In this document: in pieces, positions 17,421 through 25,696 of the stretch | Position numbering within the stretch: position 1 is the stretch's first letter | Layout of the letters: every line of letters begins with the position of its first letter | Assembly (NCBI RefSeq): GCF_016403105.1 | Contig: NZ_CP046155.1 | Span: 3,129,906-3,193,905, forward strand | Direction: 5' to 3' | Length of the DNA: 64,000 nt | Origin: Leptolyngbya sp. BL0902 | GTDB taxonomy: Bacteria; Cyanobacteriota; Cyanobacteriia; Phormidesmidales; Phormidesmidaceae | Position numbers and translations under genes: made by a program | The notes under the pieces: generated by a model | Databases searched by the model: none | Told to the model about the DNA's origin: nothing | Seen by the model: the letters and a program-made list of their open reading frames with translations, nothing else

Positions 17421-19685
17421 ATGACAACTACCCCGCGCGAGCGGGAGGCGAAGGTCAAAGTCATCGTTGACAAGGATCCGGTGCCTACTTCCTTTGAGAA
17501 GTGGGGCAAGCCCGGACACTTTGATCGGACTTTGGCTAAAGGCCCCAAAACCACCACTTGGATTTGGAACCTCCACGCTGACGCTCACGATTTCGATAGT
17601 CATACCAGTGACCTAGAAGATATTTCGCGCAAGATCTTTAGTGCGCACTTCGGTCACCTAGCCGTCATCTTTATCTGGCTGAGCGGCATGTACTTCCATG
17701 GCGCTAAGTTTTCCAACTACGAAGCCTGGATGACCAACCCCACGGGCTTCAAGCCCAGCGCCCAGGTCGTTTGGCCCATCTTTGGCCAAGAGATCCTGAA
17801 CGCCGATGTGGGCGGCGGTTTCCAGGGGATTCAAATTACCTCTGGTCTGTTCCAGCTCTGGCGGGCCTCCGGCTTTACCAACGGCTTCCAGCTTTACTGC
17901 ACCGCCATTGGTGCCCTGGTGATGGCTGGCCTGATGCTGTTTGCGGGCTGGTTCCACTACCACAAGGCCGCTCCCAAGCTGGAATGGTTCCAAAACGTGG
18001 AATCCATGATGAACCACCACCTGGCGGGCCTGCTTGGTCTGGGCTGTCTGGGTTGGGCGGGGCACCAAATCCACGTCTCGCTGCCTGTAAACAAAATGCT
18101 GGATGCGGGCGTGGCTCCGCAGGATATTCCCCTGCCCCACGAGTTCATCCTGAATAAGAGCTTGATGGCGGATCTGTACCCCAGTTTTGCCGAGGGTCTG
18201 AAGCCCTTCTTCACCCTCAACTGGGGCGTCTACGCCGACTTCCTCACCTTCAAGGGTGGGATCAACCCCGTCACGGGCGGTCTGTGGCTGTCGGATACGG
18301 CTCACCACCACCTGGCGCTGGCGGTTCTCTTCATCGTTGCGGGCCACATGTACCGCACCAACTGGGGCATCGGCCACAGCATGAAGGAAATTCTGGAAGG
18401 CCACAAGGGTGATCCCCTGCTGTTTGGTGGCAAGGGCCACGATGGCCTGTACGAGAACCTGACCACCTCCTGGCACGCCCAGTTGGCGGTGAACCTGGCC
18501 ATCCTCGGTTCCATCACCATCATCGTGGCGCAGCACATGTACGCCATGCCGCCCTATCCGTACATCGCGACGGATTACCCCACCCAACTGTCGCTGTTTA
18601 CCCACCACATGTGGATTGGCGGCTTCCTGATTGTGGGGGCTGCGGCCCACGCCGCGATCTTCATGGTGCGCGACTATGATCCCGCCGTGAACATGGATAA
18701 CGCCCTGGATCGGATGCTCCGCTCCCGCGATGCGATTATCTCCCACCTCAACTGGGTCTGTATTTTCCTCGGCTTCCACAGCTTTGGTCTGTACATCCAC
18801 AACGACACCATGCGGGCTCTGGGCCGTCCCCAGGATATGTTCTCGGATTCCGCCATTCAGCTTCAGCCCATCTTTGCTCAGTGGGTGCAAAGCTTCCACG
18901 CCGCCGCCGCTGGCGGTACCGCGCCCAACGCCCTGGCTGGGGTTAGCCCCATCTTCGGTGGCGATGTGATTGCGGTGGCTGGCAAAGTGGCCATGATGCC
19001 CATGACCCTCGGCACCGCCGACTTCATGGTGCACCACATCCATGCCTTCACCATCCACGTGACGGCGCTGATTCTTCTCAAGGGCGTGCTGTACGCTCGC
19101 AGCTCTCGTCTGGTGCCCGACAAAGGCGAACTGGGTTTCCGGTTCCCCTGCGATGGCCCCGGTCGGGGTGGCACCTGTCAGGTTTCCGGTTGGGACCACG
19201 TGTTCCTGGGCCTGTTCTGGATGTACAACTCCCTGTCCATCGTAATTTTCCACTTTAGCTGGAAGATGCAGTCCGACATTTGGGGTACCGTTAGCCCCGA
19301 TGGCACCGTGTCTCACATCACGGGTGGCAATTTTGCCCAAAGCGCCATCACCATCAACGGTTGGCTGCGCGACTTCCTGTGGGCTCAGGCTTCCCAGGTG
19401 ATCGGTTCCTACGGTTCCGCCCTGTCCGCCTACGGCCTCATGTTCCTGGGTGCCCACTTCGTTTGGGCCTTCAGCCTCATGTTCCTGTTCAGTGGTCGCG
19501 GCTACTGGCAAGAACTGATCGAGTCCATTGTGTGGGCTCACAACAAACTCAAGGTGGCTCCCGCCATCCAGCCTCGCGCTCTGAGCATCACTCAGGGTCG
19601 GGCGGTGGGTGTGGCTCACTACCTCCTCGGAGGCATTGCCACCACCTGGGCCTTCTTCCTGGCTCGTATCATCGCGGTGGGCTAG
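17421..19685 (+). CDS. psaA: Photosystem I P700 chlorophyll a apoprotein A1
   Basis: Core subunit of photosystem I in the thylakoid membrane. With PsaB it binds P700, most antenna chlorophylls, phylloquinones and the FX 4Fe-4S cluster. The 754 residues have the family's eleven-helix pattern; the FX cysteines are Cys577 and Cys586 in [12 protein letters not shown]. The frame opens at 17391, but the conserved [12 protein letters not shown] start and the GAGAGGAGAG ribosome-binding stretch put the start at 17421. It is followed by psaB after 100 bases. The loop before [13 protein letters not shown] is short, as in plastid PsaA (SFAEGLK), rather than the longer form of some cyanobacteria. Confidence 0.99.
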   Translation: MTTTPREREAKVKVIVDKDPVPTSFEKWGKPGHFDRTLAKGPKTTTWIWNLHADAHDFDSHTSDLEDISRKIFSAHFGHLAVIFIWLSGMYFHGAKFSNYEAWMTNPTGFKPSAQVVWPIFGQEILNADVGGGFQGIQITSGLFQLWRASGFTNGFQLYCTAIGALVMAGLMLFAGWFHYHKAAPKLEWFQNVESMMNHHLAGLLGLGCLGWAGHQIHVSLPVNKMLDAGVAPQDIPLPHEFILNKSLMADLYPSFAEGLKPFFTLNWGVYADFLTFKGGINPVTGGLWLSDTAHHHLALAVLFIVAGHMYRTNWGIGHSMKEILEGHKGDPLLFGGKGHDGLYENLTTSWHAQLAVNLAILGSITIIVAQHMYAMPPYPYIATDYPTQLSLFTHHMWIGGFLIVGAAAHAAIFMVRDYDPAVNMDNALDRMLRSRDAIISHLNWVCIFLGFHSFGLYIHNDTMRALGRPQDMFSDSAIQLQPIFAQWVQSFHAAAAGGTAPNALAGVSPIFGGDVIAVAGKVAMMPMTLGTADFMVHHIHAFTIHVTALILLKGVLYARSSRLVPDKGELGFRFPCDGPGRGGTCQVSGWDHVFLGLFWMYNSLSIVIFHFSWKMQSDIWGTVSPDGTVSHITGGNFAQSAITINGWLRDFLWAQASQVIGSYGSALSAYGLMFLGAHFVWAFSLMFLFSGRGYWQELIESIVWAHNKLKVAPAIQPRALSITQGRAVGVAHYLLGGIATTWAFFLARIIAVG

Positions 19686-19707
19686 GTTTCTCGTCATGGA
19701 ATCTCCT

Positions 19708-19737
19708 GGGGGCGCGAAAGCTTCGGCCCAGCGCCCC
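19708..19737 (+). terminator. Intercistronic hairpin between psaA and psaB
   Basis: GGGGCGC (19709-19715) pairs with GCGCCCC (19731-19737) around a 15-base loop. There is no T-run after it, so processing, stabilisation of the psaA end or partial attenuation is more likely than full termination. Confidence 0.5.
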
Positions 19738-19785
19738 TACCAGCCGCAACATGACTCAAATGTCGTACTAAATCCGTTTTGATTC

Positions 19786-21987
19786 ATGGCAACTAAATTC
19801 CCTAAATTTAGCCAGGATCTGGCAGCCGATCCGACCACACGGCGGATCTGGTACGGGATTGCCACCGCCCACGACTTTGAAAGCCACGATGGCATGACGG
19901 AGGAGAATCTTTACCAAAAGATTTTCGCCTCCCACTTTGGCCACCTGGCAATCATCTTCCTGTGGACTTCGGGCAACCTGTTCCACGTCGCCTGGCAAGG
20001 TAACTTCGAGCAGTGGATCAAAGATCCGCTCAACGTGAAACCCATCGCCCACGCGATTTGGGATCCCCACTTTGGTCAGCCTGCGGTAGATGCCTTCTCC
20101 CAAGCTGGTTCCTCTACTCCCGTTAACGTCGCCTTCTCCGGGGTCTACCACTGGTGGTACACCATCGGGATGCGAACCAACACCGACCTGTACTCCGGGG
20201 CTGTGTTCCTGCTGATTCTGTCCGCCATCTTCCTGTTCGCAGGTTGGCTGCACCTTCAGCCCAAGTTCCGCCCCAGCCTGTCCTGGTTCAAAAACGCCGA
20301 GTCTCGCCTCAACCACCACCTAGCTGGTCTGTTTGGGGTTAGCTCCCTGGCTTGGACGGGTCACTTGGTACACGTCGCCATCCCCGAATCTCGTGGTGTG
20401 CATGTGGGTTGGGATAACTTCCTCTCCATGAAGCCCCACCCCGAAGGTCTGCTGCCCTTCTTCACCGGAAACTGGGGCGTGTATGCCCAGAACCCCGACA
20501 CCTCTAGCCACGTCTTCGGCACGGCCACGGGTGCAGGTTCTGCCATCCTCACCTTCCTGGGTGGGTTCCATCCCCAGACCGAGTCTCTGTGGTTGACCGA
20601 CATGGCTCACCACCACCTGGCCATCGCGGTGATCTTCATCGTGGCTGGGCACATGTACCGCACCAACTTTGGTATCGGCCACAGCATTAAGGAAATCCTG
20701 AATGCCCACAAGCCCCCCAAAGGCGGTCTTGGCGAGGGTCACAAGGGTCTCTATGACACCCTGAACAACTCTCTGCACTTCCAACTGGCGCTGGCCCTGG
20801 CTAGCCTCGGTGTCGTCACCTCCCTGGTGGCGCAGCACATGTACGCGCTGCCTCCCTACGCCTTCATGGCCAAGGACTACACCACCATGGCGGCCCTGTA
20901 CACCCACCACCAGTACATCGCTGGCTTCATCATGGTGGGGGCTTTCGCCCACGGTGCCATCTTCCTGATTCGGGACTACGATCCCGCCGCTAACAAGAAC
21001 AACGTCCTCGACCGCGTTCTTCAGCACAAGGAAGCCATCATCTCCCACCTGAGCTGGGTGTCCCTGTTCCTGGGTTTCCACACCCTAGGACTCTACGTCC
21101 ACAACGACGTAGTGGTGGCCTTTGGCACCCCCGAAAAGCAAATCCTGGTTGAGCCTGTCTTCGCTCAGTTTGTGCAAGCGGCCTCCGGTAAGCTGCTCTA
21201 CGGCTTCGATACCCTGCTATCGAACGCCGACAGCGTGACCCAAACCGCCAACGCCGTTTGGCTGCCCGGCTGGTTTGAGGCCATCAACAGCAACGCCAAC
21301 TCGCTGTTCCTGACCATTGGCCCTGGCGACTTCCTGGTACACCACGCCATCGCCCTGGGTCTGCACACCACCACCCTGATTCTAGTCAAGGGTGCCCTGG
21401 ATGCCCGTGGTTCCAAGCTGATGCCCGACAAGAAGGACTTCGGCTACAGCTTCCCCTGCGACGGCCCTGGCCGTGGCGGCACCTGCGACATCTCCGCCTG
21501 GGACTCCTTCTACCTGGCGATGTTCTGGATGCTGAACACCATCGGTTGGACCACCTTCTACTGGCACTGGAAGCACCTCAGCATCTGGTCTGGTAACGTG
21601 GCTCAGTTCAATGAGTCCTCCAACTACCTGATGGGCTGGCTGCGCGACTACCTGTGGCTCAACAGCTCTCAGCTGATCAACGGCTACAACCCCTACGGCA
21701 TGAACAACCTCGCCGTCTGGGCCTGGATGTTCCTCTTTGGACACCTGGTTTGGGCTACCGGATTCATGTTCCTGATCTCCTGGCGGGGCTACTGGCAAGA
21801 GCTGATCGAAACCATCGTGTGGGCGCACGAGCGCACTCCCCTGGCGAACCTGGTTCGCTGGAAGGACAAGCCCGTTGCCCTCTCCATCGTGCAAGCTCGT
21901 CTGGTGGGTCTGGCTCACTTCACCGTGGGTTACATCCTCACCTACGCCGCTTTCCTAATCGCCTCCACCTCCAGCCGCTTCGGCTAA
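19786..21987 (+). CDS. psaB: Photosystem I P700 chlorophyll a apoprotein A2
   Basis: Partner of PsaA in the photosystem I heterodimer. The 733 residues begin with the standard [15 protein letters not shown]-ligating Cys558 and Cys567 lie in [12 protein letters not shown]. The many conserved histidines of the antenna and reaction-centre helices are in place (for example [11 protein letters not shown] and HNHH-type loops). Length is ordinary. No clear Shine-Dalgarno precedes the ATG, which is frequent in cyanobacteria. It is co-transcribed with psaA by position, and a strong terminator follows. Confidence 0.99.
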   Translation: MATKFPKFSQDLAADPTTRRIWYGIATAHDFESHDGMTEENLYQKIFASHFGHLAIIFLWTSGNLFHVAWQGNFEQWIKDPLNVKPIAHAIWDPHFGQPAVDAFSQAGSSTPVNVAFSGVYHWWYTIGMRTNTDLYSGAVFLLILSAIFLFAGWLHLQPKFRPSLSWFKNAESRLNHHLAGLFGVSSLAWTGHLVHVAIPESRGVHVGWDNFLSMKPHPEGLLPFFTGNWGVYAQNPDTSSHVFGTATGAGSAILTFLGGFHPQTESLWLTDMAHHHLAIAVIFIVAGHMYRTNFGIGHSIKEILNAHKPPKGGLGEGHKGLYDTLNNSLHFQLALALASLGVVTSLVAQHMYALPPYAFMAKDYTTMAALYTHHQYIAGFIMVGAFAHGAIFLIRDYDPAANKNNVLDRVLQHKEAIISHLSWVSLFLGFHTLGLYVHNDVVVAFGTPEKQILVEPVFAQFVQAASGKLLYGFDTLLSNADSVTQTANAVWLPGWFEAINSNANSLFLTIGPGDFLVHHAIALGLHTTTLILVKGALDARGSKLMPDKKDFGYSFPCDGPGRGGTCDISAWDSFYLAMFWMLNTIGWTTFYWHWKHLSIWSGNVAQFNESSNYLMGWLRDYLWLNSSQLINGYNPYGMNNLAVWAWMFLFGHLVWATGFMFLISWRGYWQELIETIVWAHERTPLANLVRWKDKPVALSIVQARLVGLAHFTVGYILTYAAFLIASTSSRFG

Positions 21988-22016
21988 GGCTCGGCTAATT
22001 AGGTAAACGGTTTGGT

Positions 22017-22057
22017 AAAGCCTGCTCTCACTCGTTGGGAGCGGGCTTTATCGTTTT
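22017..22057 (+). terminator. Rho-independent-type terminator of psaAB
   Basis: AAAGCCTGCTCTC (22017-22029) and GGAGCGGGCTTT (22038-22049) form a stem with an ACTCGTTG loop, then TCGTTTTT. It lies 29 bases after the psaB stop. Confidence 0.85.
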
Positions 22058-22123
22058 TAGCGATAGAAATTGCCCATCATTTTTTCTTGCTATGCTAAAG
22101 CTAGCCATAATCGGGGTTCTCCT

Positions 22124-22348
22124 ATGACAGACTCCAATGAATTGATGGGCGATAAATCCTCAGCCACTATTCCCGACCAAAACCAAATTTTTGCAAAAGG
22201 AAATCGGGTGATTGCCTTTGCCTCTGGTGGTTCCTTCCTTGGCGCGATGGTTGGACAAATTCCAGGGGCCGTGCTTCTCAGTCTGCTTGGGGCTATGTTT
22301 GCCTTAGTTTATAACCCTGAAACGGCGAATGCTGGTGGAAAGGAATAA
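22124..22348 (+). CDS. Hypothetical 74-residue protein, glycine-rich helix
   Basis: No family recognised. After a polar N-terminus of about 30 residues it has a hydrophobic stretch AFASGGSFLGAMVGQIPGAVLLSLLGAMFALVY (about 31-63) with glycine-zipper spacing, suggesting one or two membrane helices. The frame runs upstream to 22070, but the ATG at 22124 follows GGGGTTCTCCT and is the more natural start. Its TAA is directly followed, without gap, by the ATG of a 25-codon ORF. It lies just past the psaAB terminator. Confidence 0.65.
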   Translation: MTDSNELMGDKSSATIPDQNQIFAKGNRVIAFASGGSFLGAMVGQIPGAVLLSLLGAMFALVYNPETANAGGKE

Positions 22349-22426
22349 ATGAGTCAGTCTATTTTGACTCTCTGGGGGCTGCTGTCGGGCTTCTTGATTG
22401 TTTCCGTGATGGTGGTTAAGGTTTAG
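22349..22426 (+). CDS. Possible 25-residue single-helix membrane peptide, ended by TAG
   Basis: An ATG abuts the stop of the 74-residue gene. The 25 residues begin MSQSILTLWGLLSG and are almost wholly hydrophobic, ending in VVKV, so one membrane helix is likely. It does not look like a known photosystem or cytochrome b6f small subunit (PsaI, PsaM, PetN, PsbT and PsbM compared by memory). The amber stop lies in the same frame as the next gene, with 58 open codons after it; see the findings. Confidence 0.4.
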   Translation: MSQSILTLWGLLSGFLIVSVMVVKV

Positions 22427-22600
22427 CGTGGACAACGGCTGAAAATTCCCCTAGGAGGCTTCATTGTTGAGGGACTTAGATTTCAAAGTCAACTTCTTTC
22501 CGAAATAAAAAGACTTGTTGTTGTATTTAAATATCAACGACTAAAACCTCAAAGTATTGAACATCTAGATCTACTAGTTCACAGGCTCAACTCTACAGCA
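22427..22600 (+). pseudogene. Open frame without a start codon, between TAG and the IMS-domain gene
   Basis: From 22427 the frame of both neighbouring ORFs stays open for 58 codons up to the ATG at 22601, and includes no ATG, GTG or TTG. It would encode an amphipathic basic stretch (for example LLSEIKRLVVVFKYQRL). This may be the relic of a longer protein broken by the amber codon at 22424-22426, or chance in AT-rich DNA. Confidence 0.35.
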
Positions 22601-23266
22601 ATGGCAAATGATACTCGCGCTCAACTACCTTGGGTCTTGATAATCCTTATAGCTATTGGCTCTATTGCAGTTTTTTTTCTTATTCTTACAGGAAGGTGTT
22701 CAAAGGTTGAGGTAGAGGCTTGGAGACTAGCTCTTGATTGTCCTACATCCGAGGGAAGCATTCAGAACAATCCTTCAAACCCAGCTTCAGAATTAGCTGA
22801 GGAGAGTCCTGAAGAGAAATTTAGATCAATTAGCAATATAGATAGTGGCCACGAAGAACTAATGGAAGGTGAGGCAATAGCCTTAGTTCAAGCATGGCTT
22901 GCAGCAAAATCAAGTGTTTATGGCCCCAGTTATGACAGGCAACTTGCCAGTGTTCACATCAATTTCCCAGGAATCGATGCTATATACAATCACCTTGATC
23001 AACTTCAGCGAAATGATACCCATGGCCCCTACTATTGGCTGTATGATGCACCTTCAAATATAGATGAAGTCCATAGGTTTGAATATTTCCCATCCCAGGG
23101 AACAGCAGAGTTAGTCGTCACTATTAGTGAACATAGATCCTTCTATACAAGAAGAGGGAAAAGTCCTGAGCATTCAGGTTCGTCTACCACGGTAAGCAAA
23201 TACACTTTTGGGCGTGACTCTAACGGCAACTGGAAAATTGCTGACATTGAAGAGCAAAGAATGTGA
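22601..23266 (+). CDS. Single-pass membrane protein with an IMS (ARC6-like, DUF4101) domain
   Basis: A 221-residue protein with one membrane helix (about 11-31), a polar acidic linker, and from about residue 92 a domain matching the IMS/DUF4101 pattern: EAIALVQAWLAAKSSVYGPSYD, then a WLYD strand, ...TAELVVTISEHRSFY... and a terminal TFGRDSNGNWKIADIEE. The same domain ends the cyanobacterial/plastid division protein Ftn2/ARC6, where it faces the periplasm or intermembrane space. The bases are AT-richer than those of its neighbours. Function is unknown; a role at an envelope or thylakoid surface is only inferred. Confidence 0.7.
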   Translation: MANDTRAQLPWVLIILIAIGSIAVFFLILTGRCSKVEVEAWRLALDCPTSEGSIQNNPSNPASELAEESPEEKFRSISNIDSGHEELMEGEAIALVQAWLAAKSSVYGPSYDRQLASVHINFPGIDAIYNHLDQLQRNDTHGPYYWLYDAPSNIDEVHRFEYFPSQGTAELVVTISEHRSFYTRRGKSPEHSGSSTTVSKYTFGRDSNGNWKIADIEEQRM

Positions 23267-23385
23267 TAGAGCCCATGAATTAATTCAAGCAGTTCTATAT
23301 CAGTAGGTTAAGTTTTTTGATCATTGTCATTTCACTATCTTTTTTACTGATCGATTAGAGTATTTAGTATGACGACGTTAACTGT

Positions 23386-23622
23386 ATGAGTAAAGAAATC
23401 CATCAGAATATTGCTTCAGAAGTACAACGATTCCAGATAATTGATCAAAAAGAAAACTTTCTCTTTTTGATTGGTGCCCTGCTAGCCAGAGTCATCAGCC
23501 TCAAGAAAGCCTCAGAGGTCATGCAGCTTGAACCTTCGGAGTTTCTCAAAATTCTGGATCTGATGGGAATCGAGTTTTCCTATCTTTCTGAGAAAGATAT
23601 CGAGATGGAGAAAAACTGGTAA
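23386..23622 (+). CDS. UPF0175-like small protein (antitoxin-type HTH), orphan
   Basis: A 78-residue protein whose C-terminal half, VISLKKASEVMQLEPSEFLKILDLMGIEFSYLSEKDIEMEK, follows the UPF0175 pattern (isLgkAaelaglsrweFlelLkergi...yseedle). Members are often antitoxins or DNA-binding partners of a PIN-like DUF3368 protein. No such toxin gene follows; the next 420 bases are non-coding. Low-GC codon use matches the preceding gene, suggesting shared, possibly acquired, origin. Confidence 0.6.
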   Translation: MSKEIHQNIASEVQRFQIIDQKENFLFLIGALLARVISLKKASEVMQLEPSEFLKILDLMGIEFSYLSEKDIEMEKNW

Positions 23623-24045
23623 ATAGATGTAAATGATTATTAGTTTACAGGAGTAATCAACCTAGCAAGGTGCATCTTGAACTATAGGATCCAGATATGA
23701 CTAAGAGTCTGGGCCTTGCACTGTACCTCACGTGACTCAAAAGCGCTGTATCTCACTAGATCAAGAGACGCTGTTTTGTTTTAATAAAAATTACTGTAAA
23801 AGCAGGAATAATCTTTCCTTTTACCTTGATTCTTACTTACTTTTTAGTTTCTAGATGCCTTTTCAGTATCCCCATTGGTTCACCAGTTCTGACTTAGGCG
23901 GGTTCAGGCAATCGCAATTACAACAAAAAGCAGGCAGTCTAGCAGTTTTCTGAGATATTTCGGCTAGTCAATCAAAGGTCTTGTTCACAAAAGGCTTTGA
24001 GCCGTTTAGTATAAATTCGTTACTTAGTTGCTATAGAGACTTGAC
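23623..24045. other. AT-rich non-coding gap
   Basis: About 420 bases with stop codons in all frames. I found no toxin remnant, tRNA or insertion-sequence end. A TATAAAT-like sequence (24010-24016) about 30 bases before the glycosyltransferase ATG may be its -10 region. Confidence 0.5.
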
Positions 24046-25026
24046 ATGGTAGACGTTCCAGCCTCCAACCCCCTTCCCCATCAGGATACATCGTCTGGTT
24101 TTGATCCTATCCCGTTTGTGTCTGTAATCATTCCGGTCTATCAAGATCGAGAGCGCTTAGAGATTTGCCTTGATCACTTAGGACGTCAAAGCTATCCAGA
24201 AAATCGCTATGAGGTCATCGTGGCCGATAACGGCTCAGACAACTACGATAGCATCGAAGCCTTAGTAGAACAGTACGATAATGTGCGTATTGTTCAAGAG
24301 TTAAGTCCTGGCTCCTACGCTGCTCGCAATAAAGGCATTGAAGCTGCCCAGGGGGAGATTCTCGCTTTTACCGATGCCGATTGTCAGCCCTCACCCACCT
24401 GGATAGAAATGGGGGTCAAACACCTTGTTAATAATCCTGATTGTGGGGCCGTAGGTGGGCGCATTGAAATGTTCTACGCCAATCCTGAAAATGTCACCAT
24501 ACCTGACTTGTTTGATCGGGTCATTTTTGGTTTTCCCTATCAAGAAATGCTGGAGGGGTACGGCGGCATGATTACCGCTAATCTGTTCACGCGCAGAGCT
24601 GTTATTGACGACATTGGCCCATTTTTAGCCCGGATTAAGTCCTTTGGCGACCAGGAGTGGGGAATGCGGGTACGGGCCGCAGGCTATGGGCAAATCTACG
24701 CTGATGATGCTTGGGTGGGGCATCCGGTGCGGGGCAGTGTGGCCGGGATCGCCCGCAAGAAAATTCGCTGTTCTGGCGGTGTGTACGACCTCTACGTACG
24801 GGAGGAAACCTCCTGGTTTGTGCGCTATCGTCGCCTTGCCCGCCTAATTTTTGAGGAATTATTCATCCAGTCTCCACCTCAGCTTGTCACTGCATTTACC
24901 GATCCACGCCTTGCCCCTTTGACAACTCGCCTTCAAATTGCGGGCATGGTGGTGATGATGCAGGGTCTTAGCGCCTGGGAAAAGCTGCGCCTCAACTTTG
25001 TAGGCGGCAGTGCTGAACGGCTCTAA
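24046..25026 (+). CDS. Family 2 glycosyltransferase
   Basis: A 326-residue GT-A-fold enzyme transferring a sugar from a nucleotide-sugar donor. SVIIPVYQDRERL (about 26-38) opens the Rossmann-like domain, VIVADNGSDN follows, and DAD at residues 110-112 is the metal/nucleotide-binding DXD. The acceptor half has GDQEWGMRVRAAG, the ED/QxxRW-like region. No transmembrane segments are evident. The gene stands alone, with no polysaccharide cluster around it, so the acceptor (cell-surface glycan, lipid) cannot be named. Confidence 0.88.
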   Translation: MVDVPASNPLPHQDTSSGFDPIPFVSVIIPVYQDRERLEICLDHLGRQSYPENRYEVIVADNGSDNYDSIEALVEQYDNVRIVQELSPGSYAARNKGIEAAQGEILAFTDADCQPSPTWIEMGVKHLVNNPDCGAVGGRIEMFYANPENVTIPDLFDRVIFGFPYQEMLEGYGGMITANLFTRRAVIDDIGPFLARIKSFGDQEWGMRVRAAGYGQIYADDAWVGHPVRGSVAGIARKKIRCSGGVYDLYVREETSWFVRYRRLARLIFEELFIQSPPQLVTAFTDPRLAPLTTRLQIAGMVVMMQGLSAWEKLRLNFVGGSAERL

Positions 25027-25093
25027 TAAAATTCGGCTTGTTTGCCCCTGGTATCATTGGCGGGCGAGGAGCCTAATCCCTACCGTTGGTGGG

Positions 25094-25116
25094 GTCAGGA
25101 GTCGGGGGTTCCTGAC
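25094..25116. repeat. Short inverted repeat after the glycosyltransferase
   Basis: GTCAGGA (25094-25100) pairs with TCCTGAC (25110-25116) around a nine-base loop. There is no T-run on either strand. It sits between convergent genes and might limit read-through. Confidence 0.35.
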
Positions 25117-25200
25117 TCGGATTTGGTATAACCTTTGCGGTATTTCGCTGAAGCGAACATCTTATGTCGCGACTTGCTAGCGTAACTTGCGATGGGGAGC

Positions 25201-25662
25201 TTACTGATCTGATCCCTGGTCAGGCGATTCCCAACGGTGTAGCCACTGCTCCATCCCGGTGGGCAGGGGATGGCGGCGACGGGGTTGAGTTTCGATGCAG
25301 GTATGGCGAGTGAGGGCTTCCGCCAGGGGACGGTTTGCTTTGGACTCTGGCTCAGCATCAACCTCGGCATTGAGAGCTAGGTGGTAGGTGATTTCAAAGC
25401 TGAACGCATCCAACCGTCGAGGATGTAGGGTAATCCTGACGAGGTCGCCGCAGTGGAGGGGGCGATGGTAATCCATGCTGGCGTGAACGATGGGATAGGC
25501 GAGGCGGGCGCTGGCGCTAAAAAAATCGCGCAGATCGAAACCTGCGGATTGGAGCGAGTCTTCGTAGGCCGCATGGCACAGGGCCAGACCATTGGCAAAG
25601 TAAAGCACCCCGGCAGCGTCCGTATCACGGAATTGGATGGGGTAGCTGCGCGTAAAGGCCAT
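25201..25662 (-). CDS. menI: Hot-dog acyl-CoA thioesterase, probable DHNA-CoA thioesterase
   Basis: Likely hydrolyses 1,4-dihydroxy-2-naphthoyl-CoA in phylloquinone synthesis, supplying the photosystem I quinone. The 153 residues have the 4-hydroxybenzoyl-CoA thioesterase-type start: IQFRDTDAAGVLYFAN with the catalytic Asp, followed by the long hot-dog helix. Similar cyanobacterial proteins (Synechocystis Slr0204) carry this activity. The C-terminal 35 residues are polar and variable. It is last in a leftward series after birA and the M23 gene (34-base gap). Another acyl-CoA substrate is possible. Confidence 0.75.
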   Translation of the reverse strand: MAFTRSYPIQFRDTDAAGVLYFANGLALCHAAYEDSLQSAGFDLRDFFSASARLAYPIVHASMDYHRPLHCGDLVRITLHPRRLDAFSFEITYHLALNAEVDAEPESKANRPLAEALTRHTCIETQPRRRHPLPTGMEQWLHRWESPDQGSDQ

Positions 25663-25696
25663 GGATCAGCGACGATGATCAGCGAGGAGCAATGGC

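Noticed and set aside
17658-19697. A 679-codon open frame on the strand opposite psaA
   Set aside because: It is the mirror frame of a very highly conserved, GC-rich gene and has His/Gly/Val-rich composition with no domain. psaA explains the whole stretch.
23267-23385. Inverted repeat ATCAGTA/TACTGAT as terminator or operator
   Set aside because: The arms are only seven bases and about 50 bases apart in AT-rich DNA; likely chance.
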